In this document: positions 53,731-62,845 of the stretch, one piece after another | Numbering within the stretch: the first letter of the stretch is position 1 | How the letters are laid out: every line of letters starts with the position of its first letter | DNA from: Gilliamella bombicola | GTDB lineage: Bacteria > Pseudomonadota > Gammaproteobacteria > Enterobacterales > Orbaceae | DNA length: 64,000 nucleotides | Reading direction: 5' to 3' | Assembly (NCBI RefSeq): GCF_900094945.1 | Contig: NZ_FMAQ01000003.1 | Location: forward strand, 1-64,000 | Notes under the pieces: generated by a model | The model's input: the letters and a program-made list of their open reading frames with translations, nothing else | Databases searched by the model: none | Told to the model about the DNA's origin: nothing | Made by a program: the position numbers and the translations under genes

Positions 53731-54939
53731 ATGTTGTGGAAACTATCTAACCGAGCTATAGCATTAAAAAGCTCCGCTATTCGTGAGATTTTAAAAATTA
53801 CCGAACAACCTGATGTAATTTCATTTGCTGGAGGCCTACCTTCGCCAAATACCTTTCCGATCCAAGAAATAAAAAATGCCTTTAACCACATTATTACTGC
53901 GGATGAAATGAGTGGCTCTTTGCAATATGGTCCAACCGAAGGTTATGCCCCCTTACGCATCTGGTTAGCTGAATATTTATCTCGTCGCGATCACACCAAC
54001 ATTAAACCCAATCAAGTTTTAATTGTAACAGGTTCTCAACAAGCTTTAGATCTTATTGGTAAAGCATTGATAGACAAAGGAAGTAAAGTCCTAGTTGAAA
54101 CCCCAACCTATTTAGGTGGATTACAATCTTTTACTCAATATGAACCCGAGTATATTTCTCTAGAAAGCGATGAAAAAGGCATTATTCCAGAAAAACTTAA
54201 CGACAAAACTGCGTCCGATGCCAATTTTATGTATATTATCCCTAACTTTCAAAACCCTACAGGACGTCGTTTATCATTAGAGCGACGACAACAATTAGCA
54301 GAAAAGGCAATTCGTAACAACCTCACATTGGTCGAAGATGATCCTTATGGGGAGTTAGATTATCAAGGTCACCGCTTACCAAGCTTATATAAACTAGCAC
54401 CAGAAAACACCATCTATTTGGGATCTTTCTCAAAAATTTTAGCGCCTGGACTACGCCTTGGATATATCGTAGCCAATGAAAAATTAATCAACAAATTAGT
54501 ACAACTAAAACAAGCAGCAGATCTACATACACCAAGCCTAACTCAACGTATTGCTTACCATGTGATAAAAGATGGTTTTCTTGATAACCATATCCCTACT
54601 ATCCGTAAATTATATGGTCACCGTTGCCAAGCAATGCTAAAGGCATTACAAAAATACATGCCTACCACAGTTACTTGGAACAAACCTGAAGGTGGCATGT
54701 TTATTTGGATTGAATTACCCAAAAATATTAATGCAACTGAACTACTCAGCGAAGCCATTCAACATAAAGTCGCTTTTGTACCCGGTGAAACTTTTTTTGC
54801 CAATGCTATTCGAACTAATTGTATGCGACTTGCTTTTGTCACAGTACCAGAGGAAAAAATAGAACAAGGCATCAAAATCCTAGCAAATTTAATAACCAAC
54901 TGGTCAGACATACTAGAAGAAAGCCCAACCATAATGTAA
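53731..54939 (+). CDS. PLP-dependent class I/II aminotransferase (2-aminoadipate/aromatic type)
   Basis: A 402-residue fold-type I aminotransferase. It shows FAGGLPSPNTFP, LQYGPTEGYAPLR, VTGSQQALDLIGKAL, PNFQNPTGRR (substrate-carboxylate Asn-Pro), EDDPYGELDY, and the PLP Lys in LGSFSKILAPGLRLGYI, with RLAFV near the end. The GGLPSP opening and SFSKILAPGLRLG are those of the subgroup of 2-aminoadipate, kynurenine and broad-range branched or aromatic aminotransferases (LysN/YdcR catalytic-domain-like). No MocR DNA-binding domain is attached. The precise amino donor is unknown; a link to the branched-chain genes further right is possible but unproven. Confidence 0.85.
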   Translation: MLWKLSNRAIALKSSAIREILKITEQPDVISFAGGLPSPNTFPIQEIKNAFNHIITADEMSGSLQYGPTEGYAPLRIWLAEYLSRRDHTNIKPNQVLIVTGSQQALDLIGKALIDKGSKVLVETPTYLGGLQSFTQYEPEYISLESDEKGIIPEKLNDKTASDANFMYIIPNFQNPTGRRLSLERRQQLAEKAIRNNLTLVEDDPYGELDYQGHRLPSLYKLAPENTIYLGSFSKILAPGLRLGYIVANEKLINKLVQLKQAADLHTPSLTQRIAYHVIKDGFLDNHIPTIRKLYGHRCQAMLKALQKYMPTTVTWNKPEGGMFIWIELPKNINATELLSEAIQHKVAFVPGETFFANAIRTNCMRLAFVTVPEEKIEQGIKILANLITNWSDILEESPTIM

Positions 54940-54950
54940 CTCATGCCAAT

Positions 54951-54977
54951 AAAAAAAGGCTCAAATAGAGCCCTTTT
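54951..54977. terminator. Bidirectional terminator between aminotransferase and lipoprotein genes
   Basis: Stem ggctc / gagcc with a 5-nt loop, preceded by seven A and followed by ctttt. The minus-strand reading (T-run of seven) is the stronger, suiting the lipoprotein gene that ends at 55018. Confidence 0.8.
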
Positions 54978-55017
54978 ACTACCAAATAAATTAAACATTC
55001 TTGTCATTAATCAACCA

Positions 55018-55647
55018 TTATTGGTTAGCACCACAATCACTTGGTTTTACATCTAACGTCAAGACTTTTTCGCTATTAATATAGTAACTATGACTAGCGC
55101 CTTCAGGGAATACTAACCGTTGTGTATTCATATTGGCATTATTACTACAATAAAGCCCAAGCAAATTAGTGCGTACACTTTTTTGATTGCTTTCGGTTTG
55201 TAACGCATCTTTAGTTATATCTTTTACTGTATATTTATAATCAATAACATTATTACCTTTTGACACATCAACTAAAGTCGTGTTTTGATCGACAACTACA
55301 GGTAGTTTTGTTTTAATTGCTTTAACCACCAAATCTTGAGCTACACTATAATTGCCATCTTTTAGCTTATTCATAATTTCTTCGCTTTCCGATTTTGTTT
55401 GCTCATACAAATCTTTGGCTTTATCACTAACGGCAGCGCTTGTTTGCTTAGCTTGATCGCTAAGATCCGAAGCCATTTGTTTGGCTTTTTCGCTAACATC
55501 TGATCCCTTTTGATTGGCCTTATCGCTAATTTCTGAACCTGTTTGTTGCGCTTTTTGTTTCATATCATTAGCTGTTGATTTTGAATTATCACAATTAACT
55601 AAAAAAAGTCCCAATACAGCTAAAGAGATCACTTTAAAAAGTTTCAT
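55018..55647 (-). CDS. Putative lipoprotein with helical repeats and a two-Cys C-terminal domain
   Basis: A 209-residue protein I do not recognise as a named family. It has a lipoprotein signal (MKLFKVISLAVLGLFLVNC, Cys19) with Asp at +2, which would favour inner-membrane retention. Residues 25-90 form repeated 11-residue-like helical units of the type SDKAKQ...SDLSDQAKQ, resembling LEA/apolipoprotein-like amphipathic helices. The last 100 residues (TTLVDVSKGNNVIDYKYTVK, LLGLYCSN, LTLDVKPSDCGAN) are clearly paralogous to the protein at 57047-57490, with both Cys conserved. It lies 143 bp downstream of the yghA-like gene on the same strand. Confidence 0.82.
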   Translation of the reverse strand: MKLFKVISLAVLGLFLVNCDNSKSTANDMKQKAQQTGSEISDKANQKGSDVSEKAKQMASDLSDQAKQTSAAVSDKAKDLYEQTKSESEEIMNKLKDGNYSVAQDLVVKAIKTKLPVVVDQNTTLVDVSKGNNVIDYKYTVKDITKDALQTESNQKSVRTNLLGLYCSNNANMNTQRLVFPEGASHSYYINSEKVLTLDVKPSDCGANQ

Positions 55648-55790
55648 TTTATTATCCTTTTTGTTTTCTATTTTATATGTGACTACAATGAATCAAGTTA
55701 TCATAGTCCGTTTATTTAAAATAAATTAATCAAATCTAGCACTGTCAGCAAAATGACTTAGACAAGCCATTTTGCGCTAACAGATATTAA

Positions 55791-56678
55791 TTAGTTAATA
55801 TGCATACCACCTGTAACACCATAGGTTTCGCCAGTTGTATAGCTTGATTCTTCTGACGCTAAGTGCACATAAACACCAGCAAGCTCAACCGGTTGTCCAG
55901 CTCTTTGTAGTGGAGTTTGTTTACCAAATTCAGGGATAACATCACTTGGCTGACCTCCACAGATTTGTAGTGGTGTCCAAACTGGACCTGGTGCCACACT
56001 ATTTACACGAATGCCCTTTGGCGCTAATTGCTTAGCTAAGCCACGAGTAAACGCGATAATAGCTGTTTTAGTTGCAGCATAATCTAATAAATTACCACTA
56101 GGTTGATAAGCCTGAACAGAGGATGTTGTAATGATGGTTGAACCCGGTTTTAAATACCCTAAAGCCGCTTTAGTGACCCAGAAAAGTGAAAACACATTCA
56201 CTTCAAAAGTTTTTTTAATTTGCTCGGTGGTAAGCTCCATAATATCTTCAACTGCAGTTTGCTTACCTGCAACCAATGTCAAATTATCTAATCCGCCTAA
56301 TTTATGGTGTGCTTCATCAACTAATTTTTTACAAAAAGCCTCATCACTTAAATCACCGGGAATTAAAACGGCTTTACGCCCCGCGGCTTCAATAATTTTA
56401 GCAACCTCTTCAGCATCTTTTTGCTCAAAAGGAAGATAATTGATTGCCACATCGGCACCTTCTTTAGCATAAGCAATCGCCGCTGCACGCCCAATCCCAG
56501 AATCACCGCCAGTAACTAGCATTTTACGCCCTTCTAAGCGGCCGTGACCTTGATAACTCTTTTCACCACAATCAGGAATTGGATTCATTTCACACTGTAA
56601 AGCAGGTGCAACTTGTTTTTGTTTTGGAAACTTGTCATGATGATATTTTGTAAGTGGGTTATAGATTTGTTTACGCAT
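55791..56678 (-). CDS. yghA: Short-chain dehydrogenase/reductase, YghA type
   Basis: A 295-residue NAD(P)-dependent oxidoreductase (294 in E. coli YghA). The extended amino terminus (about 45 residues) precedes the Rossmann motif [20 protein letters not shown]; next come the Ser of [11 protein letters not shown] and the catalytic YAATK (Tyr-x-x-x-Lys), then [11 protein letters not shown] and the tail [14 protein letters not shown]. The [10 protein letters not shown] form and long head are typical of the YghA / general-stress GsiB-linked SDR group. Substrate is not established; E. coli YghA has been described as an aldehyde reductase. It lies between two paralogous lipoprotein genes on the same strand. 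Confidence 0.88.
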   Translation of the reverse strand: MRKQIYNPLTKYHHDKFPKQKQVAPALQCEMNPIPDCGEKSYQGHGRLEGRKMLVTGGDSGIGRAAAIAYAKEGADVAINYLPFEQKDAEEVAKIIEAAGRKAVLIPGDLSDEAFCKKLVDEAHHKLGGLDNLTLVAGKQTAVEDIMELTTEQIKKTFEVNVFSLFWVTKAALGYLKPGSTIITTSSVQAYQPSGNLLDYAATKTAIIAFTRGLAKQLAPKGIRVNSVAPGPVWTPLQICGGQPSDVIPEFGKQTPLQRAGQPVELAGVYVHLASEESSYTTGETYGVTGGMHIN

Positions 56679-57046
56679 AATTTGCTCCTAATTTAATCTA
56701 TATTTTCATGCTACTTCCATATGATTTAAATAAAATCGATTAATACTCACAAATTCCTATGTGTACTTATATCAATATTAAAAATAATTAATAAATTTAA
56801 TAAATTATATGACTTAAGGTTGGGACTCTTGTTTTTAGAACTGAACTCAGTTACTTAGTAACATCCTCCAAATTTTTAAATAAATTAAAAATCAAGACTA
56901 AAATTCATTAAGGGAGACTTTGATTGGGCTTGGTGAGATCAGTGAAATTAGTCGTATCAAAGCCATGTATATTACATAATTTTTTACCTGATTTAGTGTA
57001 GCAAATTAAAATTAACTAAGCTAGTGATCGTAAATGTCAAAAATGG
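56679..57046. other. Intergenic region between yghA-like and lipoprotein genes
   Basis: About 370 bp with no supported gene. It holds the promoter side of the yghA-like gene (ribosome binding site taggagcaaatt on the minus strand), a short dyad gttac-tta-gtaac at 56850-56862, and a plus-strand open stretch ending at 56979 that is too short to interpret. I see no terminator for the gene at 57047-57490. Confidence 0.35.
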
Positions 57047-57490
57047 CTAATTACTATTGCAATCTGTTGATTTTAATTCAATTATTATAATTTCTTGATT
57101 ATTAATATCGTAGTGATAGTTAACACCATCAGGAAAATCTTTTTTTAGCTCTTTCATTTCATCACTATTATTGCAATACGCTTTGAGTAGTTTTTTACGA
57201 ATAGTATCAATAGTACTTGGCAATAATAGCGCTTGTTCAGGTGTGTTTTTAACACTATAGGTATAATTAATCGTATCATGATCTCTTGATATATCCACTA
57301 ATGTAGTAAGCTCATCAATATCAATTGGTAACGTTTTTTTTATTGGTTCAATCACTGAATTCTGAGCATCATTAAGATCGCTATTTTGCGAGTCCGTAGT
57401 AGACACATTTTGCGAAGGATTCTTAACATTATCGCAACTTACTAAAAATAGATTAAAAAAAACAAAAACACTTAGTTGCAATATTTTCAT
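57047..57490 (-). CDS. Small putative lipoprotein, paralogue of the 55018-55647 product
   Basis: A 147-residue protein with lipoprotein signal (MKILQLSVFVFFNLFLVSC, Cys19) and Asp at +2. It lacks the repeated helices of its paralogue and has instead a short Asn/Ser/Asp-rich linker (about 20-45). The carboxyl domain aligns by eye with the paralogue: ELTTLVDISRDHDTINYTYS, LLKAYCNNSDEM, FPDGVNYHYDINNQ, LKSTDCNSN. Two Cys (in AYC and TDC) are conserved and could form a disulfide. Function is unknown. Confidence 0.8.
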   Translation of the reverse strand: MKILQLSVFVFFNLFLVSCDNVKNPSQNVSTTDSQNSDLNDAQNSVIEPIKKTLPIDIDELTTLVDISRDHDTINYTYSVKNTPEQALLLPSTIDTIRKKLLKAYCNNSDEMKELKKDFPDGVNYHYDINNQEIIIIELKSTDCNSN

Positions 57491-57656
57491 ACTGATATCT
57501 CTTTTTAACGTTTTAGATATTTAATATTTCTGAATATTACTTATGCTTACTATTTATATACTAAATCAGTAAAAACACCAAAACAACCCTCAAAACTTGA
57601 ACTTTTATACTAAAACAAATGTTTTCTTTAAATTTTTCTATATGTTATTTATACCG

Positions 57657-57662
57657 TATAAT
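57657..57662 (+). promoter_or_regulatory. Candidate -10 box for the ilv leader
   Basis: A perfect tataat lies about 100 bp upstream of the ilvL start. The -35 at the expected distance (near 57634) is poor, so this is tentative; a second tataat at 57748-57753 is too close to the leader ATG to be used for it. Confidence 0.35.
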
Positions 57663-57759
57663 AAAAACGACAAAAAACTGTTGCACTTTTTTTTAAAACG
57701 AGTATTTTGTTAACAATAATTTTTAAAAATAACAGAAAATTTAACCATATAATAACATT

Positions 57760-57837
57760 ATGAAGTTTTCACTCAAAATCGTCCTCATCAACATTATTGT
57801 CAGCGTGGTCATTATTCCAACGCGGGGGCGTTTTTGA
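57760..57837 (+). CDS. ilvL: ilv operon leader peptide IlvL
   Basis: A 25-codon ORF reading MKFSLKIVLINIIVSVVIIP followed by TRGRF and stop. Twelve of the 25 residues are Ile (6), Val (4) or Leu (2), exactly the amino acids made by the operon. It ends just before a strong intrinsic terminator and overlaps the left arm of a competing hairpin, so it is the sensor of a translation-coupled attenuator. No clear ribosome binding site precedes the ATG (aataacatt), which is odd for a leader that must be translated efficiently. Confidence 0.93.
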   Translation: MKFSLKIVLINIIVSVVIIPTRGRF

Positions 57838-57875
57838 ATTAAAAATATGTTCATACATAACTCAAAAACCCCCGC
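57822..57875 (+). promoter_or_regulatory. Antiterminator pairing of the ilv attenuator
   Basis: gcggggg at 57822-57828, inside the last leader codons, is perfectly complementary to cccccgc at 57869-57875, which is the left arm of the terminator. The two structures exclude each other. A ribosome stalled at the Ile/Val codons further upstream would leave 57822-57828 free to pair, while one finishing the peptide would cover it and allow termination. Confidence 0.8.
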
Positions 57876-57898
57876 TCCCAAAAAGCGGGGGTTTTTTT
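57868..57898 (+). terminator. Attenuator terminator of ilvLGMEDA
   Basis: Stem cccccgct (57869-57876) / agcggggg (57884-57891) with a 7-nt loop, followed by seven T. It lies between ilvL and ilvG. Confidence 0.95.
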
Positions 57899-57938
57899 AT
57901 GAACAATTAATGGGCAAAAAGGAACAAGTGAGGTATCA

Positions 57939-59615
57939 ATGTTAGGAACACAGTGGATAGTAAAAACCTTAAAGGAAAAAGGCATTACCACCGTTTTTGG
58001 ATATCCCGGCGGACAAATTATGCCTCTATACGATGCGCTTTATGATAGCGGCATCGAGCATGTACTATGCCGACATGAACAAGGTGCGGCTATGGCGGCA
58101 ATTGGCTATGCCCGCTCAACCGGAAAAACCGGCGTTTGTATTGCAACATCTGGCCCTGGTGCAACTAACATCATTACAGGTCTTGCCGATGCCTTAATTG
58201 ATTCAGTACCAATTGTTGCTATAACAGGCCAAGTACCCACTAAACTTATTGGCACTGACGCCTTTCAAGAAGTGGACGTATTAGGATTATCACTAGCCTG
58301 CACCAAACACAGCTACTTAATTGACGATGCCAAAGACTTACCCAACACCTTAGAGCAGGCATTTAACTTAGCCAGTGCTGGCAGGCCGGGACCAATATTG
58401 ATTGATGTACCCAAAGATATACAGCTTGCGAATTTAGACTACCAACATTATTTATCGCCATCCTTATCAAAAATAACTCAAGATAACACCCAATTATATC
58501 CAATCCTGCCTGATGATATAAACCAAGCCAAACAAATGATCACCCAAGCCCAAAAACCAATACTTTACATTGGTGGTGGTGTTGGGCTTTCTGGTGCAAT
58601 AGCTGAACTGAGAGACTTCATGGCATTAACACACATCCCAAGTGTATCAACACTAAAAGGGCTTGGTGTGGCTGACCTTAATAACCCCTACTATTTAGGA
58701 TTAATTGGTATGCATGGTGCCAAAGCGGCTAATTTAGCGGTACAAGAATGCGATTTATTAATCGCCCTAGGGGTACGCTTTGATGACAGAGTAACAGGCA
58801 ACCTTAACGAATTTGCACGACATGCAAAAGTATTACACATTGATATCGACCAAGCCGAAATCAACAAATTACGCCAAACCCATTTAGGATTGCAAGGAGA
58901 CATAAAGCAAGTCTTACCGCTTCTAAACCAAACCGTATCAATAAAAGCATGGCACCAAAGAATTAATGAATTAAAAGCATTGCATCCAACCCGTTACGAT
59001 CACCCGGGCGAGGCTATCTATGCGCCAGCATTATTAAAAAAACTATCGGAACGTAAATCGACCGACACCATTATCACAACTGATGTTGGACAGCACCAAA
59101 TGTGGACAGCCCAGCATATGCGCTTTACTCACCCACAAAACTTCATTACATCGAGTGGGCTTGGTACTATGGGATTTGGTTTACCTGCCGCTGTTGGTGC
59201 GCAAATGGCAAGACCAAATGACTGCGTTATTTGCATATCGGGCGATGGTTCTTTTATGATGAACGTTCAAGAATTAACCACCATCAAACGCAAACAACTC
59301 CCAATAAAAATAGTATTAATTGATAACCAACGACTAGGCATGGTTCGCCAATGGCAAGAGCTATTTTTTAACGAAAGATACAGCGAAACAAATCTATCTG
59401 ATAACCCTGATTTTTTAATGTTAGCCAAAGCGTTTGACATACCGGGGCAAAGCATCAGCAAAAAGTCACAAATTGACACGGCGCTTGATAACCTATTTAA
59501 CTCAACGGGCCCTTACCTGTTACATGTCTGCATAGATGAATTAGAAAACGTATGGCCACTAGTACCGCCCGGCGCTGCCAATGAAAACATGTTAGATAAA
59601 AGTGGTAAGGAGTAA
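57939..59615 (+). CDS. ilvG: Acetolactate synthase II, large subunit
   Basis: ThDP-dependent enzyme making acetolactate and acetohydroxybutyrate, first common step of branched-chain amino acid synthesis. The 558 residues (548 for intact E. coli IlvG) have [14 protein letters not shown], the catalytic Glu in [19 protein letters not shown], the FAD-site region and the ThDP motif [10 protein letters not shown]...[11 protein letters not shown]. The reading frame is intact, unlike E. coli K-12, where ilvG is frameshifted. The ribosome binding site is gtgaggtatca. The small subunit ilvM begins 3 bp after the stop. Confidence 0.96.
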   Translation: MLGTQWIVKTLKEKGITTVFGYPGGQIMPLYDALYDSGIEHVLCRHEQGAAMAAIGYARSTGKTGVCIATSGPGATNIITGLADALIDSVPIVAITGQVPTKLIGTDAFQEVDVLGLSLACTKHSYLIDDAKDLPNTLEQAFNLASAGRPGPILIDVPKDIQLANLDYQHYLSPSLSKITQDNTQLYPILPDDINQAKQMITQAQKPILYIGGGVGLSGAIAELRDFMALTHIPSVSTLKGLGVADLNNPYYLGLIGMHGAKAANLAVQECDLLIALGVRFDDRVTGNLNEFARHAKVLHIDIDQAEINKLRQTHLGLQGDIKQVLPLLNQTVSIKAWHQRINELKALHPTRYDHPGEAIYAPALLKKLSERKSTDTIITTDVGQHQMWTAQHMRFTHPQNFITSSGLGTMGFGLPAAVGAQMARPNDCVICISGDGSFMMNVQELTTIKRKQLPIKIVLIDNQRLGMVRQWQELFFNERYSETNLSDNPDFLMLAKAFDIPGQSISKKSQIDTALDNLFNSTGPYLLHVCIDELENVWPLVPPGAANENMLDKSGKE

Positions 59616-59618
59616 ATA

Positions 59619-59849
59619 ATGAATGAACAAACGCAATATCAATTGACTATAAAAGCGCATGATAATTTAGGAACGCTAGAACGAATATTACGCGTAATCC
59701 GTCATCGTGGTGGGAATATCAAATCAATGCAAATGCAAACAATCGAAAACAACACATTGATAATGACACTAAAATTAACCACCGAAAGAACGCTTTCGAC
59801 ATTACAAAATCAAGTCGCAAAATTAGAAGATGTCATTGCGATTGAATAA
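59619..59849 (+). CDS. ilvM: Acetolactate synthase II, small (regulatory) subunit
   Basis: A 76-residue ACT-domain subunit (87 in E. coli) with the pattern QLTIKAHDNLGTLERILRVI, RHRGGNIKSMQMQ and LTTERTLSTLQNQVAKLEDV. In the family it stabilises the large subunit; the isozyme II pair is relatively insensitive to valine. It starts 3 bp after ilvG with ribosome binding site gtaaggagtaaata located in the ilvG end. Confidence 0.94.
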   Translation: MNEQTQYQLTIKAHDNLGTLERILRVIRHRGGNIKSMQMQTIENNTLIMTLKLTTERTLSTLQNQVAKLEDVIAIE

Positions 59850-59944
59850 TAAAAAATTAAAAACAACTTATTATTTAATAACAAGTTAAAAAATACTTAA
59901 AGCAAAATAGATGCTTATCAAATAAAAATTAAGAGGAAAACAAA

Positions 59945-60874
59945 ATGGGTTCTACAGCAAAATCGGATTATATTTGGTTTAATGGCGAAATGGTTCCATG
60001 GGCAGATGCCAAAGTACACGTCATGTCACACGCCTTACATTATGGCACATCGGTATTTGAAGGTGTCCGTTGTTATGACACACACAAAGGGCCGGCTATT
60101 TTTCGCCACAAAGAACATGCTCAACGATTATTAAACTCAGCCAAGATTTATCGTTTTCCTGTACCTTATTCGCTTGAAGAGATCATGGAAGCGACTCGCC
60201 AAACTATCAAAAAAAATAATTTAAAAAGTGCTTATATCCGTCCATTAGTTTTTGTTGGTGATGTTGGCATGGGAGTAAATCCTCCTGCTGGTTATCAAAC
60301 CGATGTCATGATTGCCGCATTCCCATGGGGTGCTTATCTAGGCGAAGAGGCCTTAGACCAAGGTATTGATGCAATGGTCTCATCATGGCACCGTGTTGCA
60401 TCCAACACCATTCCTGCAGCGGCTAAAGCAGGTGGTAACTATTTATCATCATTATTAATTGGTTCTGAAGCACGAGCCAATGGTTTCCAAGAAGGTATTG
60501 CGTTAGATGTACATGGTCACCTATCTGAAGGTGCTGGCGAAAACCTATTTATCATTAAAGACGGTATCTTATACACGCCAGTTCTTTCATCTTCTGCGCT
60601 ACCTGGCATCACACGTGATGCAGTATTAACGCTAGCGCGCGACATTGGCATTGAAGTACGCGAACAAACACTATCTCGTGAATCACTTTATTTAGCTGAC
60701 GAAGTCTTTATGACAGGCACTGCGGCCGAAATCACGCCAGTACGTAGTGTTGACCGTATTCAAATTGGCATTGGTCGCTGTGGTCCAATCACCAAACAAA
60801 TCCAACAAACATTCTTTGGCTTATTTAATGGCAAAACCGAAGATAAATATGGTTGGTTAGATCCAGTTAAATAA
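59945..60874 (+). CDS. ilvE: Branched-chain amino acid aminotransferase
   Basis: PLP enzyme of fold type IV that carries out the last step of Val, Ile and Leu synthesis with glutamate. The 309 residues (309 in E. coli) show YIWFNGEMVPWADAKVHVMS, HYGTSVFEGVRCY, RPLVFVGDVGMG, the PLP Lys in AAKAGGNYLSSLL, LSEGAGENLF and EVFMTGTAAEITPVRSVD. The ribosome binding site is aagaggaaaacaaa. The gap to ilvM is 95 bp. Confidence 0.97.
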   Translation: MGSTAKSDYIWFNGEMVPWADAKVHVMSHALHYGTSVFEGVRCYDTHKGPAIFRHKEHAQRLLNSAKIYRFPVPYSLEEIMEATRQTIKKNNLKSAYIRPLVFVGDVGMGVNPPAGYQTDVMIAAFPWGAYLGEEALDQGIDAMVSSWHRVASNTIPAAAKAGGNYLSSLLIGSEARANGFQEGIALDVHGHLSEGAGENLFIIKDGILYTPVLSSSALPGITRDAVLTLARDIGIEVREQTLSRESLYLADEVFMTGTAAEITPVRSVDRIQIGIGRCGPITKQIQQTFFGLFNGKTEDKYGWLDPVK

Positions 60875-60883
60875 AAAAATCAC

Positions 60884-60912
60884 TCCCACTAACTAGCTTA
60901 GTGGGGATTTGT
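60884..60912 (+). terminator. Terminator-like hairpin between ilvE and ilvD
   Basis: An 8-bp stem, cccactaa / ttagtggg, with a 5-nt loop, followed by a broken T-run (gatttgtttt). It lies inside the operon 10 bp after ilvE, so it may cause partial termination or mark an mRNA processing point. Confidence 0.45.
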
Positions 60913-60993
60913 TTTAAACATCAAATTAACTATACCGATTTATTTTCGAGACAAAACTAAATCGTTTACATAATAAAAACTTGGGAGCAAGAA

Positions 60994-62844
60994 ATGCCTA
61001 AATATCGTTCAGCAACGTCAGTCGAAGGTCGAAATATGGCTGGAGCTCGTGCATTATGGCGTGCAACTGGCGTCAAAAATGAAGACTTTGGTAAACCCAT
61101 CATTGCGGTGGTCAACTCATTTACCCAATTCGTACCTGGGCATGTCCATCTAAAAGACATTGGTCAACTTGTCGCCAAACAAATTGAAGCATCAGGTGGT
61201 ATTGCCAAAGAATTTAACACCATCGCCGTTGATGACGGCATCGCCATGGGGCATGGTGGTATGCTGTACTCATTACCATCGCGTGAACTTATTGCTGATT
61301 CTGTTGAATATATGGTTAATGCGCATTGTGCTGACGCCATGATCTGCATCTCAAACTGCGACAAAATCACCCCCGGCATGTTAATGGCCTCGCTTCGTTT
61401 AAATATCCCAACCATATTTGTATCTGGTGGCCCAATGGAAGCAGGCAAAACCAAACTTTCCGATCAAATTATTAAATTAGATCTGGTCGATGCCATGATC
61501 CAAAGTGCTAACCCCAATGTTAGTGACGAAGATAGCAAAGCAATTGAAGAATCAGCTTGCCCAACTTGTGGATCTTGCTCAGGCATGTTTACCGCCAATT
61601 CCATGAACTGCTTAACGGAGGCATTAGGGCTTTCACTACCGGGCAATGGCTCATTAGTTGCTACCCACAAACAACGTGAACAACTCTTTTTACAAGCGGC
61701 AAAACGTATTGTTGAAATTACCAAACGCTATTACGAGCATGATGACGAATCTTACCTACCGCGCGCTATCGCAACCAAAGCCGCTTATGAAAACGCCATG
61801 TCATTAGATATCGCCATGGGGGGATCGACCAACACTGTTTTACATCTGCTAGCAACAGCCCAAGAAGGCGAAATCGACTTCACCATGTCAGATATCGACA
61901 GACTATCACGCAAAGTTCCACACCTATGCAAAGTGGCACCAAGTACAGCCCAATACCATATGGAAGATGTACACCGCGCAGGTGGGGTTGTCTCAATCAT
62001 GTCTGAATTAGACAAAGCTGGCCTACTCAACCGTAACGTTCACAACGTACTAGGCTTATCGTTGCAAGAAACTTTTGCCCAATACGATATCACCCAAACC
62101 AGCAACGAAGCGGTCAAAAAAATGTATCGCAGTGGACCTGCTGGCATTCGCACAACCAAGGCGTTCTCGCAAGATTGCTATTGGGATTCACTTGACGATG
62201 ACCGTGTAAATGGTTGTATTCGCGATAAAGCTCACGCCTATAGTCAAGACGGCGGGCTTGCAACGCTCTATGGCAATATTGCACAAGATGGCGCAATAGT
62301 TAAAACCGCAGGCGTTGCTGCTGAAAATTTAATTTTCCAAGGACCTGCCAAAGTATTTGAAAGCCAAGAAGATGCTGTTGATGCCATCTTAGGAGGCAAA
62401 GTGGTAGCTGGCGATGTAGTTGTCATTATTTACGAAGGTCCAAAAGGCGGCCCCGGTATGCAAGAAATGCTCTACCCAACAAGCTACCTAAAATCAATGG
62501 GGCTTGGCAAAGCCTGCGCACTGATTACCGATGGCAGATTTTCGGGTGGCTCTTCAGGCTTATCTATTGGCCATATCTCACCAGAAGCTGCAAATGGTGG
62601 TGTAATTGGTCTTGTACGTGATGGAGATATTATTGATATTGACATTCCAAATCGCAAATTATCATTAAAAGTCCCAGAAGACGAACTTGAACGCCGCCGA
62701 GTAGCCGAACTTGCCCGTGGCGACAAAGCTTTTACCCCTCATAATCGCGATCGCTATGTCTCTTATGCACTAAAAGCTTACGCAAGTTTAGCAACAAGTG
62801 CAGATAAAGGTGCCGTTCGTGATAAAAGCAAACTAGGTGGTTAA
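60994..62844 (+). CDS. ilvD: Dihydroxy-acid dehydratase
   Basis: Fe-S cluster enzyme that dehydrates the dihydroxy acids made by IlvC to the 2-keto acids used by IlvE. The 616 residues (616 in E. coli) have the signatures [13 protein letters not shown] and [51 protein letters not shown] and [20 protein letters not shown], with three cluster cysteines in the expected places. The ribosome binding site is ttgggagcaaga. ilvA starts 1 bp after its stop. Confidence 0.97.
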   Translation: MPKYRSATSVEGRNMAGARALWRATGVKNEDFGKPIIAVVNSFTQFVPGHVHLKDIGQLVAKQIEASGGIAKEFNTIAVDDGIAMGHGGMLYSLPSRELIADSVEYMVNAHCADAMICISNCDKITPGMLMASLRLNIPTIFVSGGPMEAGKTKLSDQIIKLDLVDAMIQSANPNVSDEDSKAIEESACPTCGSCSGMFTANSMNCLTEALGLSLPGNGSLVATHKQREQLFLQAAKRIVEITKRYYEHDDESYLPRAIATKAAYENAMSLDIAMGGSTNTVLHLLATAQEGEIDFTMSDIDRLSRKVPHLCKVAPSTAQYHMEDVHRAGGVVSIMSELDKAGLLNRNVHNVLGLSLQETFAQYDITQTSNEAVKKMYRSGPAGIRTTKAFSQDCYWDSLDDDRVNGCIRDKAHAYSQDGGLATLYGNIAQDGAIVKTAGVAAENLIFQGPAKVFESQEDAVDAILGGKVVAGDVVVIIYEGPKGGPGMQEMLYPTSYLKSMGLGKACALITDGRFSGGSSGLSIGHISPEAANGGVIGLVRDGDIIDIDIPNRKLSLKVPEDELERRRVAELARGDKAFTPHNRDRYVSYALKAYASLATSADKGAVRDKSKLGG

Positions 62845-62845
62845 C

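Noticed and set aside
56929-56979. Plus-strand open stretch ending LGEISEISRIKAMYIT-stop
   Set aside because: Looks a little like the end of a protein, but is far too short to assign and no upstream continuation or homologous family could be seen; not called as a pseudogene.
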